NCBI RefSeq assembly: GCF_004217565.1 | Contig: NZ_SHLA01000001.1 | Coordinates: forward strand, 558,001-622,000 | Length of the DNA stretch: 64,000 nt | Source of the DNA: Zhihengliuella halotolerans | GTDB lineage: Bacteria > Actinomycetota > Actinomycetes > Actinomycetales > Micrococcaceae | Direction of reading: 5' to 3' | Part shown: in pieces, positions 7,652 to 15,641 of the stretch | How positions within the stretch are numbered: the first letter of the stretch is position 1 | Layout of the letters: every line of letters starts with the position of its first letter | The notes under the pieces: model-generated | The model's database searches: none | Seen by the model: only the letters and a program-made list of their open reading frames with translations | Told to the model about the DNA's origin: nothing | Translations under genes and position numbers: made by a program

Positions 7652-8395
7652 ATGATCGATTTGTGGCGGCAGGCATTCTCGGAATCGAAGATGGTGGGTT
7701 GGGACTTCTCGTGTCTGGACGGCAGGATGACTGCCGACGAACCATGGTGGGACTTCGAGGAAGATTGTCGTGCCGAGATGGCGCGCGCACGGCTAATTGT
7801 TGACCTCGGAACCGGAGGGGGAGAACGACTCCAAGCCCTACTCGGTAGTGATGGCGTTGCTGCCAGAAGGATCGTCGCCACGGAAGGTTGGCAGCCGAAC
7901 GTTCGCATTGCCCGTGAGGTTCTCTCCGCAAGTGGTGTCGAGGTCGTCCAGTACGACGCGGAGCGTGACAGCGAGATGCCCTTCGACAACGAGAGCATCG
8001 ACCTCTTGATGTGTCGCCACGAGGCCATCGACGCGCGGGAGATTGCTCGAATCCTGGCTCCGGGCGGGCGTCTCTTGATGCAGCAGGTGGATGGCTATGA
8101 CGCAGAAGAGATCCATGAGTGGTTCGACGTGCCGTTCGAGTACCCGCACGTAACAGCTGGTCACTACGTCGACGAGCTCGAATCCGCGGGTCTCCGTATC
8201 GATCAGGTGAATAACTGGCGGGGAACGATGGAGTTCAAGGATGTAACTGCGCTCGTGACGTATCTTGCGCTCGTTCCTTGGGACGCTCCCTGCTTCACCG
8301 TCGATGCGCACGCGGATCAGTTGGCTACTCTGGACGCGTCCCGCCCGATCCGGGTCACGCAGCGTCGCTTCCGGGTTTATGCTGCGAAACCCTAG
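7652..8395 (+). CDS. Class I SAM-dependent methyltransferase
   Basis: This is a soluble methyltransferase of about 248 residues. Motif I is ARLIVDLGTGGGERLQALL, the acidic residue after strand 2 is in RRIVATEGW, and the post-motif FDNESIDLLMCRHEAID occupies the catalytic side. The C-terminal half (YLALVPWDAPCFTVD) resembles a subgroup of Methyltransf_11 proteins of unknown substrate. ATG 7652 is chosen because homology-like sequence begins at MIDLWRQAF; ATG 7640 or TTG 7595 are alternatives. It lies between two GNAT genes in one accessory module. Confidence 0.8.
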   Translation: MIDLWRQAFSESKMVGWDFSCLDGRMTADEPWWDFEEDCRAEMARARLIVDLGTGGGERLQALLGSDGVAARRIVATEGWQPNVRIAREVLSASGVEVVQYDAERDSEMPFDNESIDLLMCRHEAIDAREIARILAPGGRLLMQQVDGYDAEEIHEWFDVPFEYPHVTAGHYVDELESAGLRIDQVNNWRGTMEFKDVTALVTYLALVPWDAPCFTVDAHADQLATLDASRPIRVTQRRFRVYAAKP

Positions 8396-8515
8396 CGACT
8401 TGAGCTCCTGGGAAAACGTTGATCAGTTGTTGGCGACGATTGCGCCGAGTGGCAGAGCTTGTCAGGCTTGTGCCGTACCTGACCTCTAACTCCCAGTTCT
8501 CTCAAGGACGGCTCG

Positions 8516-9037
8516 ATGGAACTCCACCTACGACCGATGGTCGTGTCTGATGCGGAGCCGTTTGCGTCCTGGGCAGTCGACCCGGTATTTCGTGCTCACG
8601 CAGGTTGGGCGGAAAGGTCGTCTATCGACGAGTCGGTTGCATGGTGGCGAGCTCTCATCGCGAGGCCTGATCCACAGCTCATCAGATTGACTGCTGTCTC
8701 AGGTGATGACGTGGTGGGCTACGTAGATCTCCATGGTGAGGGTGAAGAGACGCGCGAGCTCGGCTTTGTCACCGGGCCATCGGGGCGCTGGGGCCAAGGT
8801 TGGGGAGCGCTCGCTGCCTCGGCCGGTCTCGTCTACGGATTTGAAACGCTTGGGCTCAGACGGATCTGGGCAGAGGCGGTTGAGGCCAACACCGCCTCTG
8901 TCAGGATCCTTCAGCGGCTGGGAAGGAGGAACGCCGGTCCGGGCGATGAAGAGACGTTCCTCGGTACTCCGTCGAACTACGCCCGCTTCGATGTGTCACG
9001 GGAGGACTGGGCGGAACGGCGCGAACAGGAGGCGTAG
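8516..9037 (+). CDS. GNAT N-acetyltransferase (RimJ/RimL-like)
   Basis: The 173-residue protein begins with the RimJ/RimL-type opening MELHLRPMVVSDAEPFASW. The acetyl-CoA loop is present (GPSGRWGQGWGALAASAGL), followed by LRRIWAEAVEANTASVRILQRLG. Proteins of this type acetylate N-terminal or small-molecule amines, including antibiotics. It is the last gene of the module bounded by repeats C and D, ending about 30 bp before repeat D. The C-terminus (SREDWAERREQEA) looks complete. Confidence 0.85.
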   Translation: MELHLRPMVVSDAEPFASWAVDPVFRAHAGWAERSSIDESVAWWRALIARPDPQLIRLTAVSGDDVVGYVDLHGEGEETRELGFVTGPSGRWGQGWGALAASAGLVYGFETLGLRRIWAEAVEANTASVRILQRLGRRNAGPGDEETFLGTPSNYARFDVSREDWAERREQEA

Positions 9038-9067
9038 TGCCGAGAGGGAGCCCTGTGCCGGGACGCG

Positions 9068-9091
9068 GTTGCGTTCCTCTTCAACGTTTGA
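9068..9091 (+). repeat. ychF-3'-end repeat D (putative att site)
   Basis: By hand count 18 of 24 bases match repeat A. The frame reads V-A-F-L-F-N-V-stop, still a valid YchF-type tail: F-L-F-N-V is how the enterobacterial protein ends, from memory. Retention of the F-x-F-N-V-stop pattern despite base changes argues that each copy was once a functional gene end. Confidence 0.5.
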
Positions 9092-9324
9092 CCGAAGCGC
9101 CCAGAACGAGGTCCGTCCTGCTCCGCTTCGGCTCGCGCAGATGCAAGCGCCTGCGGTATTCTCGGCGTGGCAGCGGAAGCTGCCGACTGCACTTCCAGGC
9201 GCGGACCGCCTGAAACATTGCGGAGAGGCCCGACTCGCGCGGGACATGTCCGGATGAGGTGCGGCGCATCATTGCGCCGACTTCAACTGCCGATGCGAGG
9301 CATCGGCTGACGAAAGGACATGGC

Positions 9325-9678
9325 ATGGCATCGAAGGACGAGAAGAACCTCGCCCAGGTGATCGACAAGATCGCCAAGATGGACGAACCGGCACGGACGC
9401 TCGTGCAGCGAGTGCACGCGGTCATCGTGGCCGCCGAGCCCAGGCTGAAGCCGCGGATCTGGTACGGCATGCCCGCCTACGCGCTCTCTGCGAGTGCTCC
9501 CGCGCTGGTGACGCTGCGCAACGACGAGCGCGTCAACCTCGCTCTCACCGAGAAGGTCGAGCTCGTCCCCGGGGGTGGTTCCGACGGAACATTGATGCCC
9601 GCAGCGTGGTACTTCGAGACCATAGACGCACCCACTGAGAAACGCATCGCCGAGATCGTCCGCTCGGCGGTTTCCTGA
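9325..9678 (+). CDS. DUF1801 (YdhG-like) domain protein
   Basis: This 117-residue soluble protein starts at ATG 9325, 7 nt after GAAAGGA. It carries the DUF1801 core: AEPRLKPRIWYGMPAYALS, VTLRNDERVNLALTEK and the closing MPAAWYFETIDAPTEKRI. Members are small iron-chaperone-like or uncharacterised proteins without known enzyme activity. It is the only gene in the short (0.77 kb) segment between repeats D and E, making this the clearest single-gene cassette of the array. Confidence 0.85.
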   Translation: MASKDEKNLAQVIDKIAKMDEPARTLVQRVHAVIVAAEPRLKPRIWYGMPAYALSASAPALVTLRNDERVNLALTEKVELVPGGGSDGTLMPAAWYFETIDAPTEKRIAEIVRSAVS

Positions 9679-9839
9679 GCGCCGCGATCTGACGCGGCTG
9701 GGCCTTGCTCTCAACGCGCATCACCGCGTCGTTCGGGCTGGCTCAGCCGCGCCCTCCGATCAACGGATCTGTGACCGGGATGGAGTTGACCTGGGCGTCC
9801 GGTGCGTGGAGGGCACGGATGGATTCGTGTGGGCACGCT

Positions 9840-9863
9840 GTGGAGTTCTGCTTCAACGTGTGA
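9840..9863 (+). repeat. ychF-3'-end repeat E (putative att site)
   Basis: By hand count 20 of 24 bases match repeat A. The frame reads V-E-F-C-F-N-V-stop. The preceding ~16 bases (TTCGTGTGGGCA plus CGCT) also match repeat A, so A and E share an outer flank as well as the core. Confidence 0.6.
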
Positions 9864-9891
9864 ATCAGCGCGTGCTCGAAGTTGCACCACG

Positions 9892-9922
9892 CCCCGGTCA
9901 TCTCGTCAGGAGATGACCGGGG
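9892..9922. repeat. Perfect 13-bp inverted repeat 28 bp after repeat E
   Basis: CCCCGGTCATCTC pairs with GAGATGACCGGGG around a 5-nt loop. No T-run follows. It could be a terminator for read-through from the DUF1801 cassette or a recombinase/relaxase recognition hairpin next to the att-like repeat. It also overlaps the GTG proposed for the following pseudogene. Confidence 0.65.
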
Positions 9923-10300
9923 TGCCATTTCGGAGGACGCGGCACAATCTCTTTGTGTTTGCTGTGGTCGGACGGCTCTTGGCGGAACTGACGGGACATC
10001 CCGACCTCGAATTCTCGCTGTCCGAGCTAGTTCGTCGTACGGGCGTGAGCGGCCCTATCGTCCATCGACAGGTTGGCCGGTCGATCGAGCGAGGTTCTGC
10101 GCGATGGCCGATGCGAGAGGAAATCGACTTGCGCGCGCGAATGAGGAACATCCGCAATTCGCTCTAGTGGGTGATCTGATCGTGGCAACGTACGGTCCCG
10201 CCTCCGTACTTCGCCGCACCCTGTGCGACATCGCGAGCGGGGCGGGCCAGCGGTTCGGCCTGACCGTGGACGTGACTTGGCTAGGGCGAGACGAATCGGA
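9922..10300 (+). pseudogene. Frameshifted winged-HTH / nucleotidyltransferase-type gene
   Basis: From GTG 9922 one frame encodes an HTH module (VVGRLLAELTGHPDLEFSLS, ELVRRTGVSGPIVHRQV). About 50 codons on, the expected continuation appears in a different plus-strand frame as ANEEHPQFALVGDLIVATYG followed by PASVLRRTL. That order (HTH, then the N-E-H-P linker, then L-x-x-T-Y-G-P-A-x-V-L-R) is typical of regulators whose C-terminus is a nucleotidyltransferase fold. The nucleotidyltransferase active site itself is not recognisable afterwards. The gene is broken by at least one frameshift and probably truncated. Confidence 0.5.
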
Positions 10301-10388
10301 AGCCGACGAGCCATCAGTAGGCAATCTTCGTGATACTCACGATGGAGTGTCACATCGCCACCGACAAGGCGCAGGGCCGACGACGTAG

Positions 10389-11249
10389 TCAGCCGAGGTG
10401 CTCTGCTGCCCAGCTTGTCAGTGTGGTGGGCGTCGTCGTGGCGTACGTGCGCGGATTCTCGGGAGTGAAATCCTCTCTGATCCCAGCGGCCATCATCACG
10501 ATCGCTTCTATCTGGGCGGCTGGCATACCCTGCTGACGCAGCGCGGATCGGACGTCGTCGTCGCCAATCTGATGGGCGTTGACTGGATGGCCGAGCGTCA
10601 CCGCTAGTGTGTGGGCGACTTGCCTGAACGACAGGTCTTCGGGGCCGTGGACTGCTTGGACGTGGCAGCCATTCCAGCGTCGAGAGAGCAAGCGGGCGGT
10701 CGCCACCTCAGCGATGTCTGCTGGCGCTACCCAGGGCATCGGACGGGAGATGTCGAACGCCGTTGCGAGTACACCGTCTCGGATCGACTCGGCGTCCATG
10801 AGCAGGTTGGTGAAGAAGTACCCGCATCGCAGGTGCGTCACCGAGGCGCTGGTCTGCTCCAGCTCCTGCTCGATAGCAGCCAGACCGTCGATCTCACCGA
10901 CCCCGTGACGCTTCTCCGCGCCAACGCTGGATTGGAACACCACCCGTTCGATCCCATTGGCGTCCACTGCCGCGCGGACGTTGGCCGCAGCAAGTGCGTG
11001 AGCAGCTAGCGGGTCACGATCTGTTGCGGTCGGGCTGACCCAGTACAGGGCATCGAGGCCACGCGTGGCCTCCTCGACTGACGCTCCGTCCCAGACATCC
11101 AGTGCAGCCGCGTCCACGTACGTGGCCAGATCCGCGCGGAGCAGGCTCGGGTCCCGGAGCAGGGCGAGCGGGCGTTCCCCTGCTTGAACCAGCAACCGCA
11201 ACACGTGCGCTCCGACGTTTCCTCTTGGTGTCACCACTCCGATGGCCAT
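10389..11249 (-). CDS. NmrA-like NAD(P)-binding reductase
   Basis: The protein (about 286 residues) opens with a Rossmann glycine motif of the NmrA type (IGVVTPRGNVGAHVLRLL). It continues as an atypical short-chain reductase (RVVFQSSVGAEKRHG, MPWVAPADIAEVATARLL) without the classical SDR catalytic Tyr-x-x-x-Lys. ATG 11249 is preceded by GGGAGG 7 nt away; an upstream TTG is less likely. It is divergent from the WYL regulator gene 100 bp away, which probably controls it. NmrA-like proteins act as redox sensors or as quinone/enone reductases. Confidence 0.85.
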   Translation of the reverse strand: MAIGVVTPRGNVGAHVLRLLVQAGERPLALLRDPSLLRADLATYVDAAALDVWDGASVEEATRGLDALYWVSPTATDRDPLAAHALAAANVRAAVDANGIERVVFQSSVGAEKRHGVGEIDGLAAIEQELEQTSASVTHLRCGYFFTNLLMDAESIRDGVLATAFDISRPMPWVAPADIAEVATARLLSRRWNGCHVQAVHGPEDLSFRQVAHTLAVTLGHPVNAHQIGDDDVRSALRQQGMPAAQIEAIVMMAAGIREDFTPENPRTYATTTPTTLTSWAAEHLG

Positions 11250-11350
11250 GAACAACCTCCCTGCTCAGCTCCGCCACTTGGTATGGCAGGTACTTCGACG
11301 CTACTAGGAGATGTGGCCTGAATCTGACCGCATCTTCTAGGCTGGCGAAC

Positions 11351-12064
11351 ATGGCAGATGTCACCAAGCGGATGCTCGACCTCCTGGCCGCTCTTCAGGC
11401 TGGTAGAGCGTTTAGCGGGGAAGAGCTGGCGACTCGCCTCGAGGTCAGTCCCAGGACTTTGCGCCGGGATGTAGAGCGACTTCGCGGCTACGGCTACCCT
11501 GTGCATGCCCGTCCCGGTCCGGGTGGCAGCTACCAGCTCGGGGCCGGGCGGCGGATGCCTCCTCTCGTCCTCGATGACGAGGAAGCCGTCGCCACGGTCG
11601 TCAGCCTTGCCGTACTCGCCGCGGCCACTTACTCGCATCCCGGTGGGCTGAACGACGCCGCTGACCGCGCCTACGGGAAGATCGACGATCTGCTCCCTCG
11701 GCGACTCCGCACGAGGGTGGCGGCCTTGCGCGCGAGCGTCGAAGCCGAACGTCGACCATTTCCCGACATCGCCGCTGAGGCGCTCGGAGAAATCGCCGAG
11801 GCAGCAGCCGCAGAGGAGATCATCGTCTTCGACTACATCGACGCGCACGGTGTCAGCACTCAACGGAGGATCGAAGCCCATCGTCAAATCCACATCGACC
11901 GCCGGTGGTACGTCTTCGGCTGGGACCTCAACCGCGAGGATTGGCGCGTCTTCCGCACCGACCGCGTCAAGAACATGCGCCGCACGGGACGCCACTACGC
12001 GCCCAGGTCTCTGCCCATGGATTGGGCGCTTGCCTATCTGCGTGCTGGGTTAGGTGACATTTGA
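11351..12064 (+). CDS. WYL-domain transcriptional regulator
   Basis: The 237-residue regulator has an N-terminal HTH_11 domain (FSGEELATRLEVSPRTLRRD, VERLRGYGYPVHARPGPGG) and a WYL sensor core (EEIIVFDYIDAHG, then RRWYVFGWDLNREDWRVFR). Typical family members are about 320 residues and end in a WCX domain; that domain is missing here. The gene may be a short variant or may have lost its 3' end at the boundary near 12.08 kb. It is divergent from the NmrA-like reductase gene, the usual arrangement for WYL regulators and their target. Confidence 0.9.
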   Translation: MADVTKRMLDLLAALQAGRAFSGEELATRLEVSPRTLRRDVERLRGYGYPVHARPGPGGSYQLGAGRRMPPLVLDDEEAVATVVSLAVLAAATYSHPGGLNDAADRAYGKIDDLLPRRLRTRVAALRASVEAERRPFPDIAAEALGEIAEAAAAEEIIVFDYIDAHGVSTQRRIEAHRQIHIDRRWYVFGWDLNREDWRVFRTDRVKNMRRTGRHYAPRSLPMDWALAYLRAGLGDI

Positions 12065-12077
12065 CGAGAAAGCAGAA

Positions 12078-12098
12078 GTGGAACGTCGCACCAACGTT
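12078..12098 (+). repeat. Possible degenerate sixth ychF-end repeat
   Basis: GTGGA-4 nt-CGC-3 nt-AACGT has the same internal spacing as repeat A, with 14 of 21 bases alike by hand count. It lies just after the WYL gene, at a module boundary. No stop codon follows in frame. This degree of match could be chance. Confidence 0.2.
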
Positions 12099-12278
12099 GC
12101 GGTCCGATTGATGTCAGTTCTCATATGCACTGATTGTGCATCTCCGGGGCCCACCAACCGGTTCGGCCGATGACGAAGGCCTTAGCCTTGTGAGATGCAT
12201 GCGATGTCCTGCGCCGGCTGTCTCAGGCGAGCATGAGTAACGCGCCAGACCGCGAAAAACGGGAAGGAGGGCACACAA

Positions 12279-12530
12279 ATGGTGGCCCAGAAGAAATCAG
12301 AGGTTGTCGACGGATTCCTGATCAAGTATCACGCCGATGGAAAGTCCCGGTGGTCTAAGGGCAGGTCTGAGGATGGCGTGCCCATTGGCTACTGGGAGTG
12401 GTACCGGAAGGACGGCACTCTCAAGCGCTCCGGGCACTTTGAGGCCGGCGATCCCGTGGGCGAGTGGATCACGTACGACCAAAACGGTGAGATCTACAAG
12501 GTCACGGACCGCGGCACGCGTTCCGACTGA
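12279..12530 (+). CDS. Small MORN-repeat (YwqK-like) protein
   Basis: The 83-residue protein is preceded by AAGGAGG at ideal spacing. It has two MORN-type repeats (GVPIGYWEWYRKDGTLKRSG, then GDPVGEWITYDQNGEIYKVT). This repeat pattern is seen in proteins annotated as YwqK-type antitoxins. No toxin partner is adjacent: the next gene is an acetyltransferase. It is likely cytoplasmic, and its role is unknown. Confidence 0.75.
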   Translation: MVAQKKSEVVDGFLIKYHADGKSRWSKGRSEDGVPIGYWEWYRKDGTLKRSGHFEAGDPVGEWITYDQNGEIYKVTDRGTRSD

Positions 12531-12598
12531 AGGTCCCGCCGAGTACCGGCCGTGCTCGGCAGTCTAGGCTCTGACAGTGGACACCGTAGGGTACACAG

Positions 12599-13300
12599 AT
12601 GAACTCCTTGCCCGCGCATCTCTCGCACAACGCTCTGGGACGAATCGTGACGGAGTGGGCGAACGTTATCGGTGTGCCTCCGCAGGACGTCAGCCGGGAC
12701 GAGTGGATACTCGTCGAGCGGGCGGATCTTGATGCTGTTGTTGCCGTGAATGTTGACGGGTTCGGTTTCGCGGCCGCGCCTCCGCGTGTCTTGGATCTGC
12801 TCCGCAACGCACCCCCAGAGTCGCTTCTTGACGCAGCGGGGCTGGCGAGGAGGCTTCCCGCGGGTGCTCATCCTATTGGCCGTGCCGACCTCCTTTTCGC
12901 GGACCGTGTTCCTCCCTTGCGTCGACTGAATGTGCGTGAGGCAGCGCCGGCTGATGTCGTTGCCGTGCGCGGCCGAGTGAGCGCGTCCGAGTGGGAAGAG
13001 AGCGGCATCGAGGAGACGGAACGAAAGTGGGCCGCGATGGATTCTGCTGGGAGCCCTGCTGCGATCGCCGGATTCAAGCGTTGGCGTTCCGAACTTGCTC
13101 AGATGGCGGTGCTGGCTGACCCGAGACACCGAGGGGCTGGCTGCGCCTATGCCGCCGCAGCTGTCGCGACGCAGGAGACGGTGAGGGCTGGTTTGATCGC
13201 ACAGTGGCGAAGTCGTCAGGGAAACGATGCTTCTCGCCGTCTGGCGCAGCGGTTGGGATTCACCCACTGTGGGGTGCAAGCAGCAGTTGAGTTGAGCTGA
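12599..13300 (+). CDS. GNAT-domain acetyltransferase, atypical
   Basis: The 233-residue protein has an all-alpha N-terminal half and a GNAT-like C-terminal half with acetyl-CoA loop ADPRHRGAGCAYAAAAVATQ, followed by the conserved GNDASRRLAQRLGFTHCG. The N-terminal segment WANVIGVPPQDV is common in actinobacterial proteins of this type that carry a C-terminal acetyltransferase fold. The target is unknown. It stands alone, about 70 bp after the MORN gene, in the same direction. Confidence 0.75.
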   Translation: MNSLPAHLSHNALGRIVTEWANVIGVPPQDVSRDEWILVERADLDAVVAVNVDGFGFAAAPPRVLDLLRNAPPESLLDAAGLARRLPAGAHPIGRADLLFADRVPPLRRLNVREAAPADVVAVRGRVSASEWEESGIEETERKWAAMDSAGSPAAIAGFKRWRSELAQMAVLADPRHRGAGCAYAAAAVATQETVRAGLIAQWRSRQGNDASRRLAQRLGFTHCGVQAAVELS

Positions 13301-13423
13301 TCGACGACGGGCAGTCTGGCAGCGGTTCTGGCTCGGCGGACGAGGCCAGCAACCTGTCCGAGGCCTTGGGATCAGCCCGCACCTTGGCTGCACAAGTTGG
13401 CGCGGACCTCGTATGCTGAGCGC

Positions 13424-14086
13424 ATGTCCAACGATCCCGGGACCCCGGGCGGCTCAGCGGAGCGCCCGGCGATCTTCTTCCGCGACGCCGCCGAGTTCCG
13501 TGCTTGGCTCGAACACCATCATGACTCCCAGAGCGAGTTGTGGATGGGGCTCAAACTCGCGCACGTCGAGGACCGCGGGCTCACGTGGAAGGACGCGGTC
13601 CCCGAAGCGCTGTGCTTCGGATGGATCGACTCCGTCTCGCAGAAGATCGATGCGGATTCGCGCCGCCAGCGATGGTCGCCTCGCAAACCGGGCAGCACCT
13701 GGTCGAACGTCAACATCGCTCACGTTGAGCGGCTGATGGCGGAAGGGCGGATGCACCCGGCGGGCATCGCGGCCTTCGAGCGCCGCACCGCAGACCGGTC
13801 GGGGACCTACTCCCACGAGAATCCGGAGGCAGAGCTCACTCCCGAACTGCAGGCGATCGTCGACGCCTCGCCGCGTTCCCTGGCGTTCCTCGATGAGGCG
13901 ACGCTCGGCTATCGCAAGGCCGTCCGCCACTGGATCATGTCTGCTAAACAGCAGACCACCCGCGAGCGACGCGCGAACCAGCTCGTCTCGTGCTGCGAGG
14001 CCGGCGAACTCATCCCACCCCAACGCCCCGGACGCACGCCGGCCTGGCTTGCCCGCGCCGCCGCGGCGGCGTCCGAGGGCCACTGA
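13424..14086 (+). CDS. YdeI/OmpD-associated family protein
   Basis: The 220-residue protein has the two YdeI landmarks: an N-terminal region (RDAAEFRAWLEHHHDSQSEL, DAVPEALCFGWIDSVSQKID) and a C-terminal DUF1801-like helical stretch (LGYRKAVRHWIMSAKQQTTR). ATG 13424 fits the family start. Some homologues protect against bacteriocins or peptides; the mechanism is not known. The AraC-DinB gene follows after 48 bp in the same direction, so they may form one transcription unit with the RibD-like gene. Confidence 0.85.
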   Translation: MSNDPGTPGGSAERPAIFFRDAAEFRAWLEHHHDSQSELWMGLKLAHVEDRGLTWKDAVPEALCFGWIDSVSQKIDADSRRQRWSPRKPGSTWSNVNIAHVERLMAEGRMHPAGIAAFERRTADRSGTYSHENPEAELTPELQAIVDASPRSLAFLDEATLGYRKAVRHWIMSAKQQTTRERRANQLVSCCEAGELIPPQRPGRTPAWLARAAAAASEGH

Positions 14087-14134
14087 GCAAGAACGGTCGG
14101 GCGAGAACTGCTCCGACCCGTGCATGCTTGAGGC

Positions 14135-15079
14135 ATGAACGAACGCCAACCGGGACGCGACCGCATCCGTGAACTCCTCGATGCCGTCCTCGCGGAGCAC
14201 GAGGACGGAGCGGCCCTCGACCAGATCGCCGCGACCGCGTACACCTCGACCTTCCACTTCAGTCGGCAGGTGAGCCGGGCTGCCCGCGAATCGCCGGCCG
14301 CGCTCCGGCGTCGCGTACTGCTGGAACGTGCCGCCTGGGAACTGCAACGCGGACAGTCGGTGACCGACACGGCATTTGCTGCGGGGTACGACTCCGTCGA
14401 CGGGTTCTCGCGCGCATTCTCCCGCGCGTTCGGCTGCCCGCCGAGCGCGATGCCGACGCGGCACGAACGAGGCCATTGGCTGCCGGCCCGGAACGGCATC
14501 CACTTCCACTCCCCGACAGTGCTCTATGTCGACGCCGACGAGGAGCAGTCTGCGGGTGATGTGGTGGCGCTGATGGTCCGGCACGACCTCGACGAGACAG
14601 ACGCCCTGCTTGCCGCGGCAGAGGCGGTCGGCGACGAGGAGTGGCGCCGTGAGCGGATGCCCGGTCACCAGGTGCTGGCATGGGCCGGTGCCGAGACCAC
14701 GCTCGCGGATGTTCTCCGGCACCTGGCCTTGGACAAACTCCCGTGGCTCGCCAGCATCGAGGGCAGCGATGACCCCGAGGCCGACGGGGCGACCGACGCA
14801 GTCAGTTTGCGCGAGAGGCACGCCGACATCGCCGTTCGATGGCTCGCGATGACCCGGGACGTCGAGCGCCGCGGCGCATGGGGCGACCGGGTGCTCGATG
14901 CTCTCTGCGACCCACCTGAGTCGTTCCTGCTCTCCCAGATCCTGGCCCACGTCCTGACCTTCTCGGCGCACCGACGCCAGATCGCCCGCTGGATGCTGAC
15001 GCAGTCCGGCGTCGACGTCAGCCATCTCGACCCCGACCCGATCATGTGGCACCGCCACGCCTCAGGAGGCACATCGTGA
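14135..15079 (+). CDS. AraC-type HTH fused to DinB-like domain
   Basis: Residues 1-110 form an AraC-family double HTH (ALDQIAATAYTSTFHFSRQV, SVTDTAFAAGYDSVDGFSRA), placed at the N-terminus. The C-terminal ~170 residues are a DinB/mycothiol-transferase-like four-helix bundle (LMVRHDLDETDALLAAAEAV, ending LAHVLTFSAHRRQIARWML) with histidines in metal-ligand positions. Such fusions are regulators whose sensor is a DinB domain. The TGA overlaps the GTG of the downstream reductase-like gene (GTGA), so the two proteins are coupled. Confidence 0.88.
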   Translation: MNERQPGRDRIRELLDAVLAEHEDGAALDQIAATAYTSTFHFSRQVSRAARESPAALRRRVLLERAAWELQRGQSVTDTAFAAGYDSVDGFSRAFSRAFGCPPSAMPTRHERGHWLPARNGIHFHSPTVLYVDADEEQSAGDVVALMVRHDLDETDALLAAAEAVGDEEWRRERMPGHQVLAWAGAETTLADVLRHLALDKLPWLASIEGSDDPEADGATDAVSLRERHADIAVRWLAMTRDVERRGAWGDRVLDALCDPPESFLLSQILAHVLTFSAHRRQIARWMLTQSGVDVSHLDPDPIMWHRHASGGTS

Positions 15080-15612
15080 CGCGCTACCGCTACTACACCG
15101 CCACCACGCTGGACGGCTTTCTGGCCGACGACACCGACTCCCTGGCCTGGCTCTTCAAGCAGCACATCGACGACGACGGCCCGGGGAACGCAACCCAGTT
15201 CATCGCCGGCGTGGGCGCCCAGGTCATGGGCGCGACCACCTACGCGTGGATCCTGGAGCACGAACGCTCGTGGTTGCCGCAGATGCCCACCTTCGTGTTC
15301 ACGCACCGTGAGCTGGAACCGGCAAACGAGCACGTCTCGTTCCTCGCCGGGGATCCCACCCGTCACCGGACTGCGATCGAGTCCGCGGCAGGGGACCGCG
15401 ACGTGTGGATCATGGGCGGCGGTGATCTCGCGGCGGAGTTCGCAACTGCCGGAATGCTCGACGAAGTGCTGGTCTCGATCGCGCCCGTCACGCTCGGCGC
15501 GGGCAGACCGCTGTTCGGCGGGGCGTTCGACCTCGCGTTGCAGGAGTGCGATCGCAACGGGGACTTCGTCGTCGCCCGGTACGACGTCGTCGGGCCCTTG
15601 AAGAATCCGTGA
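15076..15612 (+). CDS. RibD C-terminal/dihydrofolate-reductase-fold protein
   Basis: The 178-residue protein starts with GTG (AGGAGG 7 nt upstream) and overlaps the AraC-DinB stop. It shows the fold landmarks: YYTATTLDGFLADDTDSLAW, GAQVMGATTYAWIL and the nucleotide-binding WIMGGGDLAAEFATAGMLDE. These proteins are NADPH-dependent reductases related to RibD and DHFR, usually of unknown substrate. The overlap suggests it is the regulated partner of the AraC-DinB protein. Confidence 0.87.
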   Translation: MTRYRYYTATTLDGFLADDTDSLAWLFKQHIDDDGPGNATQFIAGVGAQVMGATTYAWILEHERSWLPQMPTFVFTHRELEPANEHVSFLAGDPTRHRTAIESAAGDRDVWIMGGGDLAAEFATAGMLDEVLVSIAPVTLGAGRPLFGGAFDLALQECDRNGDFVVARYDVVGPLKNP

Positions 15613-15641
15613 GGGCTCCTCGCTGTCGTACGATCAGTTCC

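Noticed and set aside
1373-9863. Integron attC sites as the source of the repeats
   Set aside because: The repeats lack the RYYYAAC/GTTRRRY box pair and the imperfect inverted structure of attC, and no integron integrase is seen. The in-frame YchF tail explains the sequence better.
13454-15058. A 534-codon minus-strand frame across the YdeI and AraC-DinB genes
   Set aside because: It spans two genes with clear families on the plus strand and has no recognisable domain or start signal.
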